DNA of 64,000 nucleotides from a bacterium 1xD42-67 (GCA_003612335.1 RAYO01000001.1:1-64000), one strand, 5' to 3'. Positions 33,483-42,587 are shown, counted from the first letter of the stretch. The notes: generated from the sequence alone by a model not told the origin. Program-made: numbers and translations.

Positions 33483-33857
33483 TCAGTAGGTGTACTCCTT
33501 GTTCTGCGGCCAGCGGTCACCCATCTCCACCGTGATGCGGGAGTGGCATGGCTTACACAGCGCCATGAGATTATCCTCCGCATGAGTGCCGCCGTGGGAC
33601 AGCGGAACGATGTGGTGGATCTCCTCGGTAGGGGTGAGGACGCCGCGTTTGTAGCACTCCTCGCAGAAGGGGTGGGCGGCGGCGTATCGGTCACGGATGA
33701 GTTGCCACGCTCTGCCGTAGCGCCGCTTGGTGGCGGGGTCCCGCTGGTAGCGTTCGTAGCGGCGGTTCTCCTGTTTGGCGTGTTCCTCGCAGAACCGTCC
33801 ATCGGTCAGGTTGGGACAGCCGGGGAAACCGCAGGGGCGGCGGGGCTGTTTCGGCAT
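33483..33857 (-). CDS. HNH endonuclease
   Basis: 124 residues from ATG 33857 (MPKQPRRPCGFPGCPN; RBS GGAGGTG). A zinc-binding N-terminus (CGFPGC, FCEEH) precedes the HNH motif: CEECYKRG, IHHIVPLSHGGTHAEDNLMA and CKPCHSRIT. In cos phages this protein works with terminase to cut DNA during packaging. It begins 22 bases after a leader terminator. Confidence 0.9.
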   Translation of the reverse strand: MPKQPRRPCGFPGCPNLTDGRFCEEHAKQENRRYERYQRDPATKRRYGRAWQLIRDRYAAAHPFCEECYKRGVLTPTEEIHHIVPLSHGGTHAEDNLMALCKPCHSRITVEMGDRWPQNKEYTY

Positions 33858-33878
33858 GGTGTTCACCTCCATCTGCGC

Positions 33879-33917
33879 AAAAGAAAAGCCACCGCAGGAT
33901 GGTGGTCCCATGGTGGC
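33879..33917 (-). terminator. Leader terminator before HNH/terminase genes
   Basis: On the minus strand GCCACC (33917-33912) pairs with GGTGGC (33893-33888), followed by TTTTCTTTT. It lies about 25-60 bases after the promoter's expected start and before the HNH gene, with no promoter in between. Confidence 0.6.
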
Positions 33918-33945
33918 AGTTCTCTATGCTGTTTTGCTAATTCTA

Positions 33946-33975
33946 ATCATACCAGATGGAGGGAGTGGCTTTCAA
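33946..33975 (-). promoter_or_regulatory. Candidate late promoter before HNH/terminase
   Basis: TTGAAA (33975-33970), 18 bases, TATGAT (33951-33946), preceded by TGG. Confidence 0.55.
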
Positions 33976-33996
33976 TGGTTTTTAGTGGTCAGTTTC

Positions 33997-35379
33997 TCAT
34001 TTGGCCTTGATTGCGAGAGAAACATCCCCATCATCGTCAATGACAAGCTGGATGGTCTTGAGGTATCTGCTGTAGAACCGCTGCCGCTCCGCAGCGGTCA
34101 TGTCAATGCGTGTGGCCCGGAGAGCCTCGTCAAACATGGCATTCAGATTGAGACGGACGGCCCGCTCCATGTAAAGGCGCATTTCACGAAAAAGAGCCTG
34201 TGTTTTCAGCTCCTCCGAATTGCCGGAATAAAAGTCATCCAGGTAGCAATAGAAAATCCCATGCTCTGCCAGAGCCGCTTTGAGGTCAGGGCCGCACTTG
34301 TCGTGTTCCACCATCACCAGGAACTGGGCTTTCGGGAGGGAGGAGATCAAAGCCCAATAGTCGGAATCGCTGGAAACGAGGACGAAGGAATCTACTGTGT
34401 TCTCATAGAACTCCTGTCCGACCCGCATAGCCAGCCGCATATCCACCAGGGACTTGTCCTGCTTGACCCGCTCAATTTCGATATGCTCCACTGGGATCGT
34501 TGTAAAACGTTCCAGCAAGTCCCAGCCGGAGGAGGTGTGGATATCATCGAAAAGAATGATGGAGGCAATTTTGTCCGTATAGTTGTGGCTCAGGCCCCGG
34601 AGTGTGGCGCTCAGTTTGTAGGGGTCCACATTCTCGCAATCCACGACAATGACAACTTTCTCCCCCTCGTCAATGAAGTCGTATATGTTGCCCTTGATAA
34701 AACTCCCGGCATCGGATACTTTGCCGAGGTCGGTAAACTCGTCCAGGTGCCATTGATAGAGCAGAGTCACAAATTTTTTATCGCTGTAGAGGATATTTCC
34801 CTCGTCCTGGGGAATCCAGTTGATGTACATTTGGTAAGGATAAAACGAAAGTCCATTGTAGTAAACCGCCGCAGCGTCCTTTGTGGATTCTTCTCGGAGG
34901 CCGTCAGGCATAATAAACAATTCCCGAACATACTGCCAATTCAGCCAAAGGGGAAAAAGATTTTTACAATTATTGATTCGATCGGAAATAATTCTGTTGA
35001 TTTCAACAATGTGGCCCGAAAGCTGTGTGCTGGATTTCTTTACAAAATTGATGCCGTCTGCGGATAGCTGGCTGATAGATTCCGCTGGCACGAATTGCGG
35101 CAGGCTCAGAATGGATTTGAACTCTGTCCGCATTTTATCATTGATGTATTTGAAATTTCGTTCTATGGACGTTCGTACAATGCATAAATGGCGGATAATT
35201 CTGGCGTTTTTATCTAAATCAAGTTGTCGGTACACACCGATCTGCGGCGGTTCATGCTCATTTTCAAATATGCGTTTTGGGACGCCTATCAAGTAGGCCA
35301 CTTTTGATACAATTTCATAGGTGCTGTCTTTGTAGGTGATTCGCTCTGTACGATTCTGTTCATGGGCCATTTCAGTCAT
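33997..35379 (-). CDS. NYN-domain (PIN-like) protein
   Basis: 460 residues from ATG 35379 (MTEMAHEQNRTERITYKDST; RBS AGGAG). The first 220 residues are of unknown fold. Residues about 230-380 form a NYN domain, with acidic residues in VVIVVDCENVDP, KSLVDMRLAMRV and VSSDSDYWAL placed as in PIN-like ribonucleases. It may cut RNA. GC content is lower than that of neighbouring phage genes and it stands alone between two leader-terminator units, so it is probably a recent insertion. Defence or regulation are possible; no partner antitoxin is visible. Confidence 0.75.
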   Translation of the reverse strand: MTEMAHEQNRTERITYKDSTYEIVSKVAYLIGVPKRIFENEHEPPQIGVYRQLDLDKNARIIRHLCIVRTSIERNFKYINDKMRTEFKSILSLPQFVPAESISQLSADGINFVKKSSTQLSGHIVEINRIISDRINNCKNLFPLWLNWQYVRELFIMPDGLREESTKDAAAVYYNGLSFYPYQMYINWIPQDEGNILYSDKKFVTLLYQWHLDEFTDLGKVSDAGSFIKGNIYDFIDEGEKVVIVVDCENVDPYKLSATLRGLSHNYTDKIASIILFDDIHTSSGWDLLERFTTIPVEHIEIERVKQDKSLVDMRLAMRVGQEFYENTVDSFVLVSSDSDYWALISSLPKAQFLVMVEHDKCGPDLKAALAEHGIFYCYLDDFYSGNSEELKTQALFREMRLYMERAVRLNLNAMFDEALRATRIDMTAAERQRFYSRYLKTIQLVIDDDGDVSLAIKAK

Positions 35380-35426
35380 TTTGGACGCTCCTTTTTTACA
35401 GATTTGGCCTTTTGCCGCCGGGTAGC

Positions 35427-35461
35427 AAAAAGCCCACCAAGCACTCTGCCATTTGGTGGGC
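35427..35461 (-). terminator. Leader terminator before the NYN gene
   Basis: GCCCACCAA and TTGGTGGGC (35461-35453 and 35440-35432) form a perfect 9-base-pair stem followed by TTTTT. It lies about 20 bases after the predicted transcription start and 48 bases before the NYN start codon. Confidence 0.7.
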
Positions 35462-35487
35462 CTTCTGGGGCGCGGCTGCCGAAGTTT

Positions 35488-35517
35488 AGTATACCATACC
35501 GCCCCCGGCGTTATCAA
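35488..35517 (-). promoter_or_regulatory. Promoter after the late-regulator gene
   Basis: TTGATA (35517-35512), 18 bases, TATACT (35493-35488), preceded by TGG as in the second leader unit. Confidence 0.6.
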
Positions 35518-35542
35518 GTTCTATTGAACGGCAAATGCCGCT

Positions 35543-35974
35543 TTATTCAATGCCAAGGATGGCCTTGACCTCCTCCAGCGCCTTGCCGTGGATTCGATAC
35601 AGCCAGCGCAGATCGTAGCCCATCTCTACCGCAATCTGCTCCCAGCTTTGGAAACACAGATACCGCTTTTCCAGGACGGTTTGGTATTCGGGACTGTCCA
35701 CCGCTTTGATGGTCTTGGAGAGGCTGCGCTTCAAATCGACCAGTGTGTCGATGTCATTGTTGATTTCCGCCTGGAGGTCGATGATCTTGGCAATGACATC
35801 CTCCATGGACGAGGTGGCATGGTTGGGATTCCGGGGCATCCCGGTCAACGTAGAGGTGGCCTTGGTCGCCAGATCGTTCAGAGCGGCCACCTGCTGGATT
35901 TTGCTGTTGATGCGCTGGTCCAGGAACTTGGCCTGGGAGAGATATTCTTTTACCGTCATTTCTTTCGTTTCCAT
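35543..35974 (-). CDS. DUF1492/RinA-like late transcription regulator
   Basis: 143 residues. N-terminal coiled coil (MTVKEYLSQAKFLDQRINSK) and a C-terminal sigma region 4-like HTH (YLCFQSWEQIAVEMGYDLRW, LYRIHGKALEEVKAIL) match the DUF1492/ArpU/RinA group that switches on phage late genes. It is the last gene before the first leader-terminator promoter, a position that recalls lambda Q upstream of its late promoter. Confidence 0.8.
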   Translation of the reverse strand: METKEMTVKEYLSQAKFLDQRINSKIQQVAALNDLATKATSTLTGMPRNPNHATSSMEDVIAKIIDLQAEINNDIDTLVDLKRSLSKTIKAVDSPEYQTVLEKRYLCFQSWEQIAVEMGYDLRWLYRIHGKALEEVKAILGIE

Positions 35975-35976
35975 TG

Positions 35977-37338
35977 CTACACCTCCAGATTCGCTTTCAC
36001 CGCATCGATCAATGCGGACTGTGTTTTCTCTTTCTTGCTCAGAGCAGACATGATCTGCTCATCTATCGTGTCGGCGGTGATGATGTGGTGGATGACCACT
36101 GTGTCCGTCTGGCCCTGCCGCCACAGGCGGGCGTTGGCCTGCTGGTACAGTTCCAGCGACCAAGTCAGTCCGAACCAGACCAGGGTGGAGCCTCCAGCTT
36201 GGAGATTCAATCCATGTCCGGCAGAGGCGGGATGAATGAGTGCCACAGGCAGCTCCCCGCGATTCCACCGTTCGATGCTCTCCGATGTGTCCAGCCGAGA
36301 GAACGGGACATGAAGTTTGTGGAGTCTATTTTCGATTCGCTCACGGTCGTGTTGGAACCAGTAGGCCACCAGCACAGGCTTTCCGTTCGCCGCTTCGATA
36401 AGGTCCTCCAGTGCGTCCAGTTTGCGGTCGTGGAGGGGGAATACGCGCTTGCCTTCACCGTAGACGGCCCCGTTCGCCATCTGGGAGAGTTTGTTGCCGA
36501 GAGCCGCAGCGTTCCCGGCATCCACCTCCTCGCCGCCCAGGGAAACCACCAGCTCGGTCCGCATGGTATCATAAATTTGCCGCTCCTGCTCCGACATCTC
36601 CACCCGCACCTCGTTCATGACACACTCCGGCACCTGGAGGTGGTCGGTGGCCCGCATGGAGATGGTGATGTCGGAAATCTTCTCATAGATGGCCTCCTCC
36701 GCTCCGGGGAGGGGCTTGTAGGAGAACACCACCTGTCCGTTCCGCTTGTCCGGCTGGAAGTATCGGGCGCGGTAGTGGGTGATGTAGCGTCCCAGCCGCT
36801 GGCCCATATCCAGGAGCCGGAACTCCGCCCAGAGGTCCATCAGACCGTTGCTGGAGGGGGTGCCAGTCAGACCCACGATACGTTTGACGCGGGGGCGGAC
36901 TTTCAGCAGGGAGCGGAACCGTTTTGCCTGGTAGGACTTGAAGGAGGACAGCTCGTCCACCACCACCATGTCGTAGTCGAAGGGGAGGCCGCTGTCCTCG
37001 ATGAGCCACTGGACATTCTCCCGGTTGATGATGTACACGAAGGCCCGCTGATGCAGAGCTGCCTTCCGCTCGATCTCGCTCCCCACCGCCAGCGACCAGG
37101 ACAGGCCCCGGAGATGGTCCCACTTCTTGATTTCGGTGGGCCAGGTGTCCCGCGCTACCCGAAGCGGGGCAATGACCAGCACCTTCCGAATCAGAAAGCT
37201 GTCCAGGCACAGGTCGAAAAGGGCGGTGAGGGTGATGACGCTCTTCCCAAGACCACAGTCAAGGAAGATGGCGGAGACGGGGTGCATCAGGAGGAAATTG
37301 GTCGCATAGGTCTGGTATTCATGAGGACTGTATTTCAT
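35977..37338 (-). CDS. SNF2-type DEAD-box helicase
   Basis: 453 residues. Motif I FLDCGLGKSVITLTAL, motif II VVVDELSSFK, motif III VGLTGTPSSNGL, motif V GHGLNLQAGG and motif VI QANARLWRQGQTD are all clear. This small SNF2-like helicase is standard in the replication module of clostridial siphophages, next to a VRR nuclease and the primase. It starts 20 bases before the VRR gene ends. Confidence 0.9.
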   Translation of the reverse strand: MKYSPHEYQTYATNFLLMHPVSAIFLDCGLGKSVITLTALFDLCLDSFLIRKVLVIAPLRVARDTWPTEIKKWDHLRGLSWSLAVGSEIERKAALHQRAFVYIINRENVQWLIEDSGLPFDYDMVVVDELSSFKSYQAKRFRSLLKVRPRVKRIVGLTGTPSSNGLMDLWAEFRLLDMGQRLGRYITHYRARYFQPDKRNGQVVFSYKPLPGAEEAIYEKISDITISMRATDHLQVPECVMNEVRVEMSEQERQIYDTMRTELVVSLGGEEVDAGNAAALGNKLSQMANGAVYGEGKRVFPLHDRKLDALEDLIEAANGKPVLVAYWFQHDRERIENRLHKLHVPFSRLDTSESIERWNRGELPVALIHPASAGHGLNLQAGGSTLVWFGLTWSLELYQQANARLWRQGQTDTVVIHHIITADTIDEQIMSALSKKEKTQSALIDAVKANLEV

Positions 37339-37603
37339 TGAGAACGCCTCCGATCTGTTCCGGCCTGTCGATGCAGTACACCGAAAAGCCCATAGCCTCG
37401 ATTTGATTTTTCCGCCTTACCTGCAGCGGACGCATTTTCTTTCCAGGGGCTTTCAATTCCACAAAAGCCGCCTTTCCGCCAGGGAGCAACACAACTCGGT
37501 CGGGGACCCCGTCCAGCCCCGGACTTACGAACTTTAAAGCCAGCCCGCCCATCAGGTGAACTGCCTGCACGAGCTTGCGCTCGATTGTTTTTTCTGCTGC
37601 CAT
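37319..37603 (-). CDS. VRR-NUC domain nuclease
   Basis: 94 residues from ATG 37603 (MAAEKTIERKLVQAV; RBS GGAGGA). SPGLDGVPDRVVLLPGGKAA and FVELKAPGKKMRPLQ give the PD-(E)xK active site of the VRR-NUC family. It probably cuts branched DNA during phage replication or recombination. Confidence 0.88.
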   Translation of the reverse strand: MAAEKTIERKLVQAVHLMGGLALKFVSPGLDGVPDRVVLLPGGKAAFVELKAPGKKMRPLQVRRKNQIEAMGFSVYCIDRPEQIGGVLNEIQSS

Positions 37604-37627
37604 AGGTCCTCCAGAAGTATTTTTTGT

Positions 37628-37726
37628 GGTGTGGAGGTCATGGAGGTCTTTCACTTTACTTTTCTATAGGCTGAAAAAATAAGCCTATAAGTATTTTAGA
37701 GAATTGACTGCCACGACCTCCACACC
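37628..37726. repeat. Nested inverted repeats between VRR nuclease and primase genes
   Basis: Outer arms GGTGTGGAGGTC (37628-37639) and GACCTCCACACC (37715-37726) are perfect 12-base complements; inner arms TATAGGCT (37665-37672) and AGCCTATA (37682-37689) flank an A-rich loop. A further TGGAGGTC lies at 37641-37648. The AT-rich centre and nested symmetry would suit an origin, a cruciform or a terminator/attenuator. Confidence 0.6.
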
Positions 37727-37739
37727 CGCCCGGTTTGTG

Positions 37740-40028
37740 CTATTGCAGAAAATCGTCAAACTGCTCCTGCGCAGAGGAGAACTCACGGGTGCGCAGCCGC
37801 AGGCCAGTGATAAGGTTGGCATCGCGGGTGCGCTTGCGCCCATACCCCGCCATTTCCAGTGCGGCATAGAACTCCGCCGTACTGCGGAAAAACTCCCCGG
37901 TGTCGGCGCAGTAGGAGCGATATGCTTGGTACACCGCTCCAGAACGCGCAGTGTAGCCGACACCAACCTCACAGTTGTCGGTCACAAAGTGGGTGAGCCA
38001 GTCGTTCTCCTCCCGATACTTGGCGATAGCCGCCTCTACCACCGGGGGTAGGGCGATATGGAACCCCATGTCGATGACCCGCTTGGCTCCCTCGATCATC
38101 CAGGCGAGAATGGCGGGGCCGGCGTTCTCATAAAGGTACTCTGCATAGTTCTTGATGTCGCCGCTCCCGGTGATTCGGGCGTTGAACGGCACCACAATGA
38201 GCCGCCGCCAGGTACCGGCGTCAATAGCCCCCACCTTGGGCAGATGGTTGGTGTACAGCACCAGGGTATGGCTGGGGACAAAGCTGAAAGGGTCCTTGTA
38301 CTTCTTCTCAGCGTAGACCTCATCGGTGGAACACATCTGCTTTACCGTTGCGGTGTTCAGCCGGGTGCCTTCCTCCAACTCGGCGGCGATGACCAGCCGC
38401 TTGCCCTTCAGTTCCGCCATCTCCGGTTTGATGTTGCGGCGGTTGCCCACGGTCAGAGCGTCCGAGGACACATTGCCGCTGTAGGTCCCCAGCACACGGG
38501 CCAGCGTGTTCCAGAAGGTGGATTTACCGTTGGCCCCACAGCCGTAGGCGATGATCATCTGCTCGATGAACACCTTCCCGATGCAGGCGGTCCCGGCCAC
38601 GAGCTGCACATAGTCCATCAGCTCCCGGTCGCCGCAGAACAGGAGGTCAAGCTGTTTCTCCCACAGGTCGACACCCTTATCCCCAGGGGCCACAGAGGTC
38701 ACCTTGGTCATGAAGTCATCGGGACGATGCTCCCGGCCACCGGCCATTCCCAGACGCAAATCATAGGTGGCCTCCGGGGTGCAAAGGAGATAGCAGTCGG
38801 CATCCAGCTCCTGTGGCGTGATAGCCAGCATGGGCCGGGCCTCCTTCAGCGTGTTGGTGATGTTCCGGGAGCCGCGCCGGTCCAGAGCAAAGGCTTTGTA
38901 CTCCGCCGCCTTCTTGTATTTGACATAGGCGGCGGTCTGCTCCCTGGTGAGCATGGACTCCGCCTTCTTCTTGCTCATGGCAGCGAGGATTTCCGCCGCG
39001 CCGTTTTTGGTCAGCACAGCCCAGGCGTCCTCGGCGGCAGTGGTGGCCTCCTCCAGTTGATTGGCAGTGAGCCGCTGGGCCACGGCCTGTGCCCCATGCT
39101 TGGATTCCTCCCAATAGGCGCCGTTGTAGCAGATGTAGTCGGTGGCGGGAGAGTACCGCAGTTCCCCGCCAGACACACGGGTGAGGACTTCGGCCTGCCC
39201 CACATCGGTGTAATCCTCCGGACAGCAGCGGAAGTCCACGTTGTACTCCTCCGGGGGAATGTAGCCCTCCTGCTGCTGGACGCGGCGGTTGAACCGAAGG
39301 GCGCTGCGCCAGATGGAGGTCAGCTCCGTGTCCTCCAGCGGCGGGTCGCACTTGGCGGCTTCCGAGAGGAAGGCATCGTGGGCCTCCTGGGTATCGCCCA
39401 GCCGCTTGAGGACCCGACCGGCGAAGTGGGACAGATGGGAGTTGCGGTGGCCCTCCGGGATAGTGGCCCCCACTGGCATCTCCAAATCCTCGAAGGAGCG
39501 GTCGTCCAGGAAGTCGGCGATGGTGAGGTCGCCATCAAAGAACTCTACCTCCGGGGGATTGGTGCCAAAGAAGAACCGGGCGGCGTCCAGGGCGTTGGAG
39601 TCGAAGAAGGGAAACTCGGCCTGGAGTCGTTTTTTCATATCACTGTAGGCGGCGGGATCGGTCTGCTCCGGGATGGGAAAAAATACATGGAACTTGGGAC
39701 GGGCCGCTTTGCCGTTCTTGGCCTTTCCGTTGTTCCGGCTGTAGTGGACGGCAAAGGCCACACCCAACAAGGAATCCGCCAGCACCTGCGGAGTGATCCA
39801 CGCGGCGGGGTCCTCGGAGTGGTCGTTGTCGCAGTCCAGCATCAGGCAGTTGGTCTTGATGAAGTTGGCGTTGTTGCGGTAGCCGTTTTTGTACTCCACC
39901 GCCACATAGTCAAAGCTGACGGCGGCGGCGAGAGAGGCGGAATCCGTTACCTCCACGGCATGGGGGTACATACAGTTGGACGCGCGGCCCAGGCTGTCCG
40001 AGCGGTAAAGGGTGAACGGCTGGCTCAT
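37740..40028 (-). CDS. Phage/plasmid primase-helicase, P4 type
   Basis: 762 residues. The N-terminal part contains an archaeo-eukaryotic-primase-like domain (TNCLMLDCDNDHSEDP, RPKFHVFFPIP, DAARFFFGTNP). The C-terminal D5/P4 helicase has Walker A AYGCGANGKSTFWN and the following strands (LKGKRLVIAAELEEGTRL, LVLYTNHLPKVGAID). It opens the origin, unwinds DNA and makes primers. It overlaps the next upstream gene by four bases. Confidence 0.9.
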   Translation of the reverse strand: MSQPFTLYRSDSLGRASNCMYPHAVEVTDSASLAAAVSFDYVAVEYKNGYRNNANFIKTNCLMLDCDNDHSEDPAAWITPQVLADSLLGVAFAVHYSRNNGKAKNGKAARPKFHVFFPIPEQTDPAAYSDMKKRLQAEFPFFDSNALDAARFFFGTNPPEVEFFDGDLTIADFLDDRSFEDLEMPVGATIPEGHRNSHLSHFAGRVLKRLGDTQEAHDAFLSEAAKCDPPLEDTELTSIWRSALRFNRRVQQQEGYIPPEEYNVDFRCCPEDYTDVGQAEVLTRVSGGELRYSPATDYICYNGAYWEESKHGAQAVAQRLTANQLEEATTAAEDAWAVLTKNGAAEILAAMSKKKAESMLTREQTAAYVKYKKAAEYKAFALDRRGSRNITNTLKEARPMLAITPQELDADCYLLCTPEATYDLRLGMAGGREHRPDDFMTKVTSVAPGDKGVDLWEKQLDLLFCGDRELMDYVQLVAGTACIGKVFIEQMIIAYGCGANGKSTFWNTLARVLGTYSGNVSSDALTVGNRRNIKPEMAELKGKRLVIAAELEEGTRLNTATVKQMCSTDEVYAEKKYKDPFSFVPSHTLVLYTNHLPKVGAIDAGTWRRLIVVPFNARITGSGDIKNYAEYLYENAGPAILAWMIEGAKRVIDMGFHIALPPVVEAAIAKYREENDWLTHFVTDNCEVGVGYTARSGAVYQAYRSYCADTGEFFRSTAEFYAALEMAGYGRKRTRDANLITGLRLRTREFSSAQEQFDDFLQ

Positions 40029-40447
40029 TGGAATACCTCCTTACAGTTGGAATCGAACCAGCGGATGGGCTGGCCCTTTCGCTTGGCCTTCTCGATCTCC
40101 ATGCTCATGCCCTTGGAGATCCGCTCCCCGAACACCCACAGCTCGGCGCACTTGGTGAGCAGGACGATGTCCATGAACAGGCACAGATCCCGCTCCGTCT
40201 CATCGCCGTCATCCATGAACTGCGGGAAATACAGGTGTGGGGCCAGGGGAATGCCGCCCCGCTCCACCACGGAGCGGCAGTAGCGGCGGGCGTTCTTCTG
40301 GTTGGCGGCGATGTCGCCGGAGAGCGGGGAGCAGACATAGACCAGCGGGCGGTAGGTGCGGGTCCGCTTCGCCTCCCGCTCGATTTTGACGAGGGCCTCA
40401 TATGCGGTGAGGTCGTAGTAACCCTCGGAATTGCGCTTACTGGCCAT
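40025..40447 (-). CDS. DUF4406-like (nucleoside deoxyribosyltransferase fold) protein
   Basis: 140 residues. VYVCSPLSGDIAANQKNARR, with the GIPLAPHLYFPQFMDDGDET segment and ISKGMSMEIEKAKRKGQPI, matches DUF4406, a family with the nucleoside 2-deoxyribosyltransferase-like fold. It may act on nucleotides during phage replication. It overlaps both neighbours slightly. Confidence 0.75.
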   Translation of the reverse strand: MASKRNSEGYYDLTAYEALVKIEREAKRTRTYRPLVYVCSPLSGDIAANQKNARRYCRSVVERGGIPLAPHLYFPQFMDDGDETERDLCLFMDIVLLTKCAELWVFGERISKGMSMEIEKAKRKGQPIRWFDSNCKEVFQ

Positions 40448-40640
40448 TCCGGGCCTCCTTGCTGCACTCGGTGCAGTAAACCGCCGTGCCGAACAGGTCG
40501 CTCACACCATCGGACAGGATTTTCGCCAGATCGACCGGCACCTCACAGCCGCACTTGGGGCAGCGGCAGAACACATTCTCATCGTGGATTTCGATATTGA
40601 TTTCAGCGGAATCGCTGAGTTTTTCTTTCACATAGAACAT
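40437..40640 (-). CDS. Small zinc-ribbon protein
   Basis: 67 residues with CRCPKCGCEVPVD and VYCTECSKEA, four cysteines in zinc-ribbon spacing. RBS GGAGGG. It overlaps the next gene by 11 bases in the replication operon. Function unknown. Confidence 0.7.
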   Translation of the reverse strand: MFYVKEKLSDSAEINIEIHDENVFCRCPKCGCEVPVDLAKILSDGVSDLFGTAVYCTECSKEARNGQ

Positions 40641-40652
40641 TCCAAAACCCTC

Positions 40653-42587
40653 CTAATCCTTTTTGTAAAAATCGCACTCATAGCCGTCCGCCCGCAGGAG
40701 CAGGCCCTTCGCCCAAGGCGGCGTCCGGCCCATCTGCTCACACACGGCGGCAAGGGAAACCCTGCGGTCGCACTCGATGATAAGCTCATCATGGACATGG
40801 GCCACGATGGAGCAGCACCGCAGTGTCTGCATGGCATACATGAGGATGTCTCTGGCGGTGGCCTGGACAACATTCTCCACGAACTTGGGGCCGTAGCTTT
40901 CAAGCCGCTCCCACTTCTTCGTACCACCCACGCCCTCATAGGTGACGGACTCGCCGCCAAAGCGGTTCTCGCCGATCTTTGGCTTCACATAGGCCAGCCG
41001 TCTGCCGGAGGGAAGGGTGATGATCAGGAATCCGCTCTGGTAGGTAAAGCGAAGGCCGTGTGTCTCTGTAGCGCACCGTTCCTTTACGCACCGCTTGACT
41101 TCCCGATCCACGTCCCACCAGAATTGAACGATATGGGGATTGGAGGCCCGCCAAGCGTCCACCAGCGGTTTCAGTTCCTCCTCCGGCACGCCCATTTCAA
41201 GTGCGCCCATCGCTTTCAACGCCCCCACGCTGCCGCCATAGCCCAAGGCCAGCTCCGCAATCTTACCCTTCTGCCGCAGATGGGCGTTCCGGCCATGCTT
41301 TTCCACCGGCACATGGAACATCTGGGAGGCGGATGCGCAGTAGATGTCGCCGCCCTTGGCGAACACCTCCTGCCGCCACTGCTCCCCGGCGAACCAGGCA
41401 ATGACCCTGGCCTCGATTGCTGAGAAGTCAGACACGATGAATTTCCTGCCGTCCTGCGGCACAAAGGCGGTGCGGATAAGCTGGGACAGGGTGTCCGGCA
41501 CATCCTCATAGAGCATCTCCACGGCGGCGAGGTCGCCGGAGCGCACCACCGAGCGGGCCTCAGCCAGATCGGGCAGATGGTTCTGGGGCAGATTTTGAAG
41601 TTGGATGATGCGTCCAGCCCACCGCCCGGTGCGGTTGGCACCGTAGAACTGGAACATCCCCCTGGCCCGTCCGTCCGGGCAGACCGCCGTTTCCATCGCC
41701 GTGTATTTCTTCACGCTGGATTTGGCTACCTGCTGCCGCAGGAGCAGAACGTCAGCCAGCGGAGCGGGGGCGGTTTTCAGCAGGGCGGCGACCTCCTTTT
41801 TGCCGAGGCTGTCCATCTCCAGCCCGTGGTCTGCCAGCCACTGTTTCATCTGCTGGACGGAGTTGGGGTTTGCCAGAGAGGTCAGCCGCCGCATCTGGGC
41901 GGTCAGTTTCTCGTTGGACCGGGCGTCCATGCCGATAGCCTGACGCACCAGTTCCATGTCCACACCGATGCCCCGGTCGTTGATCTCCTGGTCGAGATGG
42001 TACTCGTCCCAGATATTCTCCGGCACCGGGAGCCTGGACAGCTTCTGCTGGATGGACATCTCAGTTTCTACATCCCGGAGGTTGTAGGCTTTGAACCGCT
42101 CCCACTTTTCCGGAGCATCCTTCGGGTGGTGGCGGTATGGATTGCCGTCCCGGTCCTTGGCGGGTGTGCAGAAGTAGCGGATGAGGTCTTTGCCCTCCTT
42201 CAGCTTTTGCTTCTCCAGACCGAGGACGGCCCCCACACCCTCCAGCGAGAGGGGGAGTCCCAAGGTCGCCGACCACACCATTGTGCAGCGCCAGGAGGTC
42301 GGGTCCAAATACTCGCCAACAGGCATCCCCAACCAGCGGGACAGGCACACACGCTCGAATTGGGCGTTGAAGGCCCACTTGGTCACGGCGGGGTCGGTGA
42401 GCGCCGACAGCACATCAGGGGGGAGCTGCCCCCCGGCGGTAAAGTCCACCACCTGGACAGGCCCGCCGTCTGCCGAGTAACCGAACAGCAGGATTTCAAA
42501 ACTGCTATCCTCACAGTAGCGGTACACACCGCACTTTTTCAGCGGAGCGTCGGAGTAGGTCTCAATGTCAATGGATAAAGTTTTCAT
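40653..42587 (-). CDS. Phage DNA polymerase, family A with 3'-5' exonuclease
   Basis: 644 residues. Exonuclease: SIDIETYSDAPLKKCG and KWAFNAQFERVCL, then YNLRDVETEMSIQQKL. Polymerase: GANRTGRWAGRIIQLQNLPQ, motif A VSDFSAIEARVIAW, O-helix-like RQKGKIAELALGYGGSVGAL and motif C VAHVHDELIIE. It copies the phage genome. Length and motifs are complete. Confidence 0.93.
   Translation of the reverse strand: MKTLSIDIETYSDAPLKKCGVYRYCEDSSFEILLFGYSADGGPVQVVDFTAGGQLPPDVLSALTDPAVTKWAFNAQFERVCLSRWLGMPVGEYLDPTSWRCTMVWSATLGLPLSLEGVGAVLGLEKQKLKEGKDLIRYFCTPAKDRDGNPYRHHPKDAPEKWERFKAYNLRDVETEMSIQQKLSRLPVPENIWDEYHLDQEINDRGIGVDMELVRQAIGMDARSNEKLTAQMRRLTSLANPNSVQQMKQWLADHGLEMDSLGKKEVAALLKTAPAPLADVLLLRQQVAKSSVKKYTAMETAVCPDGRARGMFQFYGANRTGRWAGRIIQLQNLPQNHLPDLAEARSVVRSGDLAAVEMLYEDVPDTLSQLIRTAFVPQDGRKFIVSDFSAIEARVIAWFAGEQWRQEVFAKGGDIYCASASQMFHVPVEKHGRNAHLRQKGKIAELALGYGGSVGALKAMGALEMGVPEEELKPLVDAWRASNPHIVQFWWDVDREVKRCVKERCATETHGLRFTYQSGFLIITLPSGRRLAYVKPKIGENRFGGESVTYEGVGGTKKWERLESYGPKFVENVVQATARDILMYAMQTLRCCSIVAHVHDELIIECDRRVSLAAVCEQMGRTPPWAKGLLLRADGYECDFYKKD

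Noticed and set aside
35379-35517. Type III toxin-antitoxin layout (promoter, RNA, terminator, RNase gene)
   Set aside because: The leader has no tandem RNA repeats and the NYN protein is not of the ToxN fold. The same leader layout precedes the HNH gene, so transcription control is more likely.
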